A program made the position numbers and the translations under genes. Of a stretch of 64,000 bases of DNA, positions 57,692-64,000 are shown piece after piece; position 1 is the stretch's first letter, and every line of letters starts with the position of its first letter. The stretch spans positions 7,813,501-7,877,500 of the forward strand of contig NC_085112.1 in NCBI RefSeq assembly GCF_030269925.1, given 5' to 3'. The notes below the pieces were generated by a model, which had not been told where the DNA came from, ran no database searches, and saw nothing but the letters and a program-made list of their open reading frames with translations. Source of the DNA: Bombyx mori (lineage: Eukaryota > Arthropoda > Insecta > Lepidoptera > Bombycidae).

Positions 57692-59424
57692 AAAGATCGC
57701 CGGCATAAATACATCTCCAGGGCCTATAGGTACAGAGATTTGAATATAATATACCTTTTAATAGGAAGACCGAGCCACGACCGCGTCTTGAAAATTCGTA
57801 TTCGGAAGTAATTAAGGTCATTGTTTAAATCAGTTGGAATTTACCGTTTGTCAGACGGTTTTACCAAATGTTTCGCTTGATAGTCGTAATTGTTTCATTG
57901 TATCACAGCAGACGCAAGTATTTGTAGTTCACGCAGAATCGGACCATTGTCTCACAAGAAATAGAAGCCTTACACCGAAGCACCACTATGGCAAAACGTA
58001 GTCTACTTGTTGTTATATGACTGATCAAATCTTTTTACTATTTTTTATAGTTTCAAGATAAGAAATTACCTCGTGTGAAGAATTTTTGGTTAAACTGTAC
58101 TGTTTGAAGATTTTAAAATTTAAGTTAAGCCCCGAGAAATATGGAGGCAAATAATGCAAGCCGGGTAAGAGGACTTACGATCGATGTCACCTTGGCACGA
58201 CCGCAAAACGTAAAAAGCTGCACAAAAATCACTCGTCAAATTGTTTAGAACCTATATATCGTTTTTCAAAGCTTTTCACGGTAATTGCTTAAATTTCCGG
58301 CTGAAAGAACTCAATTTTCGACTTTCATTGTAAGTTTGAAGCCGGCTATCATAGCTGTGTAAATCATGGCCATGAAAGTCTGAAAACCGTAATAAGCGTA
58401 CAAGAGAAGCTTTTGAGTATGTTTATTTTTTAAATAATCGATTAAACAACCCTTAGAAAGTCATACCGATGGTTAAAGAATGCCAAAATAAATTTTATTA
58501 TTGATAAATCTATCATAAATATGCACAATTTATGTCAGTGCTAGACGGATTGCAGATTTCTGTACCATGTTAGTCAAATGCACGAATCTCGAAGACAATA
58601 AACAGCCAGACATGCAATGTTATTGTATTGATGATCGGTTATCTATAAAGGCTGGCGAAATGCTACAGCCTTTTCATGTAAATTTCTTAGATCGGTAAAA
58701 CTAGAATCACGCGATGAGGACGTTTACCTCACTCAAAACAAGTTAGTACAAAGCTTACTGAATACCAACATGTGTTATAGTTACAGGAATACTCTTCAAA
58801 CTTTTGAACAACTTCAGTGCAAATATTCAAGGCATTGCAGTGCATACAATTCCAATAAAATGTCAGTAGAAAACAATGAAGAGTCTGCTAAATTTAAATA
58901 TTAGGGTTGACGCCAAATTGAAATCTAAATCTTGCCAGAAAACAATGCTACGACGAATACTAATTTATACGTGACATTAAACAGGGATTTTTTTTAAAGT
59001 TTCAAGACTTTATGGAAACGTGCTACACTAAAAAAGCCTGCTTGCGTGTCACGGTCCTATTTCAGTTACAATAAAACCCTGAACAGGCACCATTTTACGA
59101 TGCTTTTAACGACCACAGTCAATATATCTGATACCTATTGGATGCTACCTACAAGTTTGAACAGTTCTAGTAACCTAGTACCTATGACTAGCCGACGGTT
59201 TTGTTAAATCCATTTCTTTATGTTTTAAGATTAACCGCCTGTTTGACTTTAATTGTCTTTGAGACTAGGCTAGGAATTAATGGGTTAAGATAGATCAGAA
59301 CATCACTATGAATAAGTCGCAACAGTAGGTCGAGACGACCTGGACCTATAGTCCATCATTATGTATATGCAGTCGACATCAGTGCGCCATTTCGCGAAAG
59401 CGGCACGGCACTAGAAGCCCCATA
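57692..59424. other. Unassigned stretch with a possible start exon
   Basis: At 58141-58164 an ATG opens MEANNASR and meets a good donor CGG/GTAAGA in phase 0, which is the phase needed by the tau-like exon at 61039. It may be an alternative first exon. Nothing else is recognised in this 1.7 kb. Confidence 0.3.
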
Positions 59425-59805
59425 TCGTGGCCGTCGGTAACTACATTCCCGATCCTGCGGACCAAATGGTAAACAGTCGACGTTGCCCAAAACATGTCGC
59501 TTCGGATCCTCCCGATCCATTAAAAGTGCTTTTAGGTAGATACTACAAGCACCGGTTATCGTACTCGTCGAAACCATCAGTTGCGACGAAGGGTTCGGCG
59601 AGTAAACTAACCCACAGACAAAGCCCACTGAGTTTCTCGCCGGATCTTCTCAGTTCGCGTCTTCGAGTCTCGCGTTCCGCACCCAGTGGTAGATTCTGCG
59701 AAGCACTGCTCTTGCTAGGGTCCGTAGGGTCCTCATCTACTCGTCCGGTAACGCTGATATAGCCTCTCAAGGCTATCACCATAGGTAGGTATAAAAAAAA
59801 AGCTC
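59425..59805 (+). repeat. Family B LINE 3' end
   Basis: Matches 4305-4675 over its length, from CATTCCCGATCCTGCGGACC through TTTCTCGCCGGATCTTCTCAG to AAGGCTATCACCATAGG and an A run. ORFs on both strands here (59359-59782) are the repeat. Confidence 0.8.
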
Positions 59806-59859
59806 GACTAAATTCTGATGATGGCTGTTTAGACTGTTATGACGCTAGTTCCAGACCTT

Positions 59860-59981
59860 TTGATGGGCGTTAGACCTAGACTTTATGTTTCAAAGTAATA
59901 ATATTCACGTTTGAATGTCAATTCACACTGTTAACCACTTAACATGATATGAGCTCGTTCACCAGACTATGCGATAAAAAA
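59860..59981 (+). repeat. Decayed Bm1-type SINE 3' end
   Basis: TGATGGGCGTTAGACCTAGAC, ACTGTTAACCACTTAACATG and TATGAGCTCGTTCACCAGAC with an A run keep Bm1 order. Confidence 0.5.
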
Positions 59982-61038
59982 ACTTAAATACCTTATAATA
60001 TGTTATTGAAATTTTCATTATAATAGTATTCCATAGTATATAAAATAGTTATTTTAATAATGAAATCTGATGATTAGTAATCCGCCATAAGGTTTAATGT
60101 GTGATAAGGTAATTTTGAGGAATGTGTACTTAAAAATTTACAAGCCCATATTTGTTTTTGTCTTTAATAATCTTTATTTTTTAAAGTAACAACAACAAAC
60201 GGTGTGGTTAATAATTTATTACCACAAAGTGGTTTTTGGATATGCCATTGTCACGATGCTTCACAATCACTGTGAAATATTTCCTTCCGAAACTAACGTT
60301 CTTTTGTTTTATGGTATGGTATGGTGAGGAGTGTCTATTTTTTCCGCCGACAATAGCTAACTGACTAACTGACCTAATGGCCGACTTTGTGACAGTTTAT
60401 AAATCTTAATGGTACGTTCAAATCAGCATATCTTGTTCGTTCGAATCTAACATAAAATAAATAATATATAAATCAGAAACAGACTTTCTCTCCTATTAGT
60501 AATGTGCGTCTTCATGCATCACTGACCCATATTATATAATGCAATAAAAATTTATAATTTTAAAATAACTAATAACGATGAATAAATTTCTATTATAGTT
60601 TGGTCACGAAAGTAGGTCATACCTACATACGTAATGGTCCTAATGAAAATAAGGTTTCAATACCATTTTTGTGAAATAAATTATCATTTATAACTTTTCA
60701 AGAATTGCTAACGTTCATGTTGTTACCGCTCTATTACAGGTCTCAATATTATTATTTTATCTTTGGTTTAAAGCATTGCAACAACAATCGCTTTGATTTT
60801 TTCAGGAAATTACACCGGAATTTAACATGGGATTACCTATCATTGTAATTTTCATATAAAAGCCCTCGTCATTGACAAATTTACAAATGTACAGAGGATT
60901 TAATTTTTAGTTTGGCTAGCTGTGAAAACGAAGTTTTTTTTATAGTTTTTAACTATGTTTATCGTATTTTATTATAAGTAGTTATTCTTTAGGTCTATTC
61001 TTGTACTGTTTTTTAAATAACAAAAATTATTGTCTAAG
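59982..61038. other. Intron before the large tau-like exon
   Basis: AT-rich; nothing recognised apart from a short GGTATGGTAT repeat (60312-60325). Confidence 0.4.
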
Positions 61039-63511
61039 GCAACGGCAGAGAGCGTTCTCCAAGGCGCTACCACTGGGACAGTCGGTTCCGATTTATCGGG
61101 ATCGGCGCAACCACCTCCGATCCGCCCACTTATAAGGACAGATTCTCGGCCCAATTTTGCACCACAAGCGAGAGCTGCAGCTCCTCAGCAAGGTCAACTT
61201 CGACCTAATTTTCAGCCCGGTGGCTTAATAACTGGGCCACAGTCACTCGGACCTAGAAGTGGCGTATCAGCACCTAGGAATTCGGTTCCTTCAAGTCCAC
61301 TGGGACCTCAACAAGTAAGGCCTCCACCATTGCGGCCCTTTGGACCACAATCTATTGTCTCTCAACAAGGTCCAAGACCTCAGTCACCAACGCTTAGAGC
61401 TCCTCCTCCGAACAGTTTGCAATTTGGTCCCAGACAACCTGTCAGCGGGAATATAATAACGCCCGACAGCAACAGGCCTCTAGCTACCCAATTGCCCAAC
61501 GGGGCAAACAAAAACGGAGCACCGCCAGGGCCTGGGCAACTTCCTCGGCAACCCTCGCAGGGAGCTGAATCTTTCGGAATAAATAAGAATAAAGTCGTCA
61601 ACCTGGAGAACCAAAGCGATAATAAAAATGAAAATCAAAACGGAAAAGAAGCAGATAGCTTTGACGCGCCGGGGATGGCCAAAGGACGAAGTTATAGTAT
61701 TGCTGCCGCTCCTGGTGCACCAAGCCCGCTTAAAGCAGAAGATGATCGACGCAAATCGGTTAGCGCCATAGGTGGTAGATTAGATGAGTTTGGCATTCGA
61801 AGTCCGGGTCTTGGGCTGATACAAGAGGGAAAAGATAGTAAGGACAATTTGCGTAGTTCAAAGGAAAGTATTCGATCTGTGTCCTCAAATGATGGAGCTA
61901 AAGATGTTGTTGAACGTCCTGAATCGCGGTTGTCAGCAACGAAAATGACCGATTCTTTTATTGGGTGTTTTCCTGCTGCAACAGCCAGTAAGAAGGTAGA
62001 TGATGACGATGATGTGATTTCACAAAATAATGGAACTAGTGGAAATATTTATATTGATTCTGCTAAAGCTCCAGCTAAAGAAGATTTATCTGAACGTTCG
62101 CCTTCACTGACTCGCAGTGATGATTCTCCTGAGCCTAAGCAAAATTTATCACAAAGCTCTATTTCAAATAATAAATCGCAAACTATTACACCGGAGCCGC
62201 AACGTCCAAAAACTCCGAAGAATGAAATTAAAGCCGTAACACCGACGCATATTAAATCTCAAGTGAATAACGACCCTAAATTTGTTGCCACTCCGACTAA
62301 AGTTGCACCTAAGTCACCAATCCCCGATACAAAACCACCGAAATCTGCGACGCAAAAACCAAATGAGCTTAACACGTCTATTATAAGTTCTGATTCTAAG
62401 AAATCAACACCTCATAAGTCCGCATCGGCTCCCAAATCGCGTCAAAAAGGTAATATTATAAGATCATAACTTATTTTAATATTAAAGATGACTTATAGGT
62501 GAGCCAAACCTATTTAGGCAATAAATCATATTTACTGTTAGTTTTTATGATTAGGCAGTTTTCTGTTCTACAAATTACAATTTGTTTCACAGAGGGAGAT
62601 AACGACAGCGGAGTTGACGAATCTACACAAGGAAATGTGAGTAATTAAATGATACTCAAAATCTTTATCATGTTCGATTTATGCTAACGACCTGTATTTT
62701 GTTTGCTAGGATCTCAATGGATCTCCTAGCTCTCCGAACAAGAAAATCGTAAACAAAACGCCAACAAAAGAAAAATCGAGTAACAGTCTTAGGGCGAGCC
62801 TTTCTCGATCATCGAGCAAGAGTGCAACAGCCAAAACTCCAGAAATTCCTACCCCGACCGAAAAGAAAAGTAAGCAAATGTGTTCCTTGTATACATAATG
62901 AAACATTTTACAGCTTTCTTGGTAAAGTAAATCGCGAAAATGTTTATTATGTTAACAACTCACGAAAATCGAAGAAAATACTACACGTAAGACTAAATGG
63001 GCAATGCGATAAAAGACTAAAAATCTTATGACTTAAAATTATTTTTAGGACTTTAAATTTACTTAAATGCGGGCTTCTAAGTTCTCGATATACAAATCTT
63101 ACTCTATTAGAGGCTGGCTAAATATTATTCGGACACTTAGACTTTTCGGATCTAATGTTATTCCTCTGCCTTCTACTGTTTATCTTAACACACCGCGCCC
63201 GTGAGTTTTGTAACAGCGTTTGGGTCCTCAAGAGCAGATCTCACTGAAAAGATTAGAAACTGCGGCTTGTCCTTAAAATTTTATAACTCTTAAAAATTAC
63301 AGAAGTACCGATGAATAAAGTTCAAGTTGGGAATGCACCGTCGCCAAATTTAAAAGCCGTGAAATCTAAGATAGGATCTCTGGATAACGCCACATACAAA
63401 CCCGGGGGTGGTAAGGTTAAAATAGAGAACAGAAAACTGGAGTTCGGAAACATCACACCTAAAATTGCGGCTAAAAACGAAGCGTACACTCCTAGTGGAG
63501 GAGCTAAAAAG
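61039..63511 (+). CDS. tau: Tau/MAP2/MAP4-family microtubule-associated protein (partial)
   Basis: Exons: 61039 (or 61049) to 62449, 62593-62636, 62710-62869, 63306-63511, then the gene leaves the window at a GTAAGG donor. All phases fit (1, 0, 1, 0). The first exon codes ~470 residues of a disordered projection domain: a Pro/Gln-rich part (RPQSPTLRAPPPNSLQFGP) then Ser/Lys/Glu-rich sequence with many Ser-Pro and Thr-Pro sites and a DDDDD run. The next exons are Ser/Thr/Lys/Pro-rich. The last one carries tau-type repeats: VKSKIGSLDNATYKPGGGKV, then KIENRKLEFGNITPKIAAKN and a second repeat end YTPSGGAKK, which bind microtubules. The track's TTG-led start at 61030 is not a real start; upstream exons are needed. 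A small acceptor choice (61038 or 61048) decides which first exon can join. The protein should bind and steady microtubules, chiefly in neurons, and be controlled by phosphorylation (family knowledge). Confidence 0.92.
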
Positions 63512-64000
63512 GTAAGGTACTTTAAAGCGTAATTTTCACTTATTTTGTTTAACTGAACAAATTGAGTACAAGTAAAATATTCAAACTAATGATAGTGCAG
63601 TAGATATGATAAAGTATCGTTGTCAATGCAAAATCAAACTTTATCTTGAAATGATTTCATGTATGATAATGGTTAGTGGTGTGGGTACTAATTTTTGTTA
63701 AATGTTATTGAATTTAATTAGACAATTTGGCATTTGGCTCTAGGTTATTTATCGTTCATGATACGCAGCTGACAGTCTACTTGAATTTTTCTTGCTACTA
63801 TATCCCATAGAAGACTTGAATATCGGAATCTACATTATTTCTTCATAGTGAACATATCGTGAAATACGTATTTCCATTAGACATTTCTACCATTCATAGG
63901 AAAATTTCCTACGAGATTCAAACCGCTGCTTTAAGCATGAACATTTCAGTACGTAGGCACTTTATTAACGTGCGTTATTATACGTTATAAACTAATAAAC
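63512..64000. other. Intron of the tau-like gene, to the window edge
   Basis: Begins with GTAAGG. The remaining tau repeats must lie to the right. No repeat or RNA gene recognised. Confidence 0.6.

Noticed and set aside
59359..59782. Three ORFs of 79-111 codons
   Set aside because: All lie in the family B LINE end, which is also present at 4.3 kb.
61030..61038. Start of the large tau-like frame at 61030
   Set aside because: The codon is TTG, and CTAAG at 61034-61038 is a splice acceptor; the exon is internal.
1..64000. CRISPR arrays, operons, bacterial promoters
   Set aside because: No spaced short direct repeats of that kind; introns, SINEs and LINEs show this is animal nuclear DNA.

Overview
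The window looks like nuclear DNA of a moth close to the silkworm (Bombyx). It is AT-rich, genes are split by introns with GT-AG borders, and it is packed with copies of a tRNA-derived SINE that I recognise as Bm1, with 3' ends of Jockey-like and RTE-like LINEs, and with short Helitron-like elements ending in CTAG. No bacterial, plasmid or CRISPR feature is present.

Layout. (1) 1.8-5.35 kb, + strand: a six-exon gene for an acidic, serine- and asparagine-rich protein I do not recognise; all five splice junctions keep one frame over 281 codons, and the 5' end is not found. (2) 5.7-8.3 kb: a nest of repeats, including a Bm1 copy split by a GC-rich retroposon. (3) 9.06-13.2 kb, + strand: the muscle essential (alkali) myosin light chain gene, complete, with two mutually exclusive last exons; one codes a short tail and the other a proline/alanine/glutamate-rich tail. 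(4) 13.2-20.9 kb: repeats and unassigned DNA, with a CpG-rich patch near 18.9-19.1 kb that may be a promoter or 5' exon. (5) 21.0-63.5 kb, + strand: a gene for a tau/MAP2/MAP4-type microtubule-binding protein. The 3' exons (61.0-63.5 kb) are firm. The first coding exon is probably at 21.02 kb, giving an intron of about 40 kb; a second possible start exon lies at 58.14 kb. The gene runs off the right edge.

The long intron holds a tRNA-Glu(TTC) gene (22.2 kb), a 3.6-kb DNA transposon with 30-bp inverted ends, a 4-bp target duplication, palindromic subterminal repeats and a broken transposase (24.4-28.0 kb), a 130-bp-arm foldback repeat (28.8-29.2 kb), three copies of an unclassified 410-450-bp element (one with a 21-bp flanking duplication), Helitron-like copies, LINE debris, a 199-bp tandem duplication (48 kb), and a compact two-exon antisense gene for a 90-residue proline-rich protein with its own TATA box, AP-1 site and poly(A) signal (51.4-52.0 kb).

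The two recognised genes are a sarcomere protein and a microtubule protein; nothing in the sequence shows that they act together. The best leads are the alternative myosin light chain tail, the small antisense gene, the DNA transposon, and the unrecognised six-exon gene. Repeat names given from memory (Bm1, Jockey, RTE, Helitron) need a library search to confirm.
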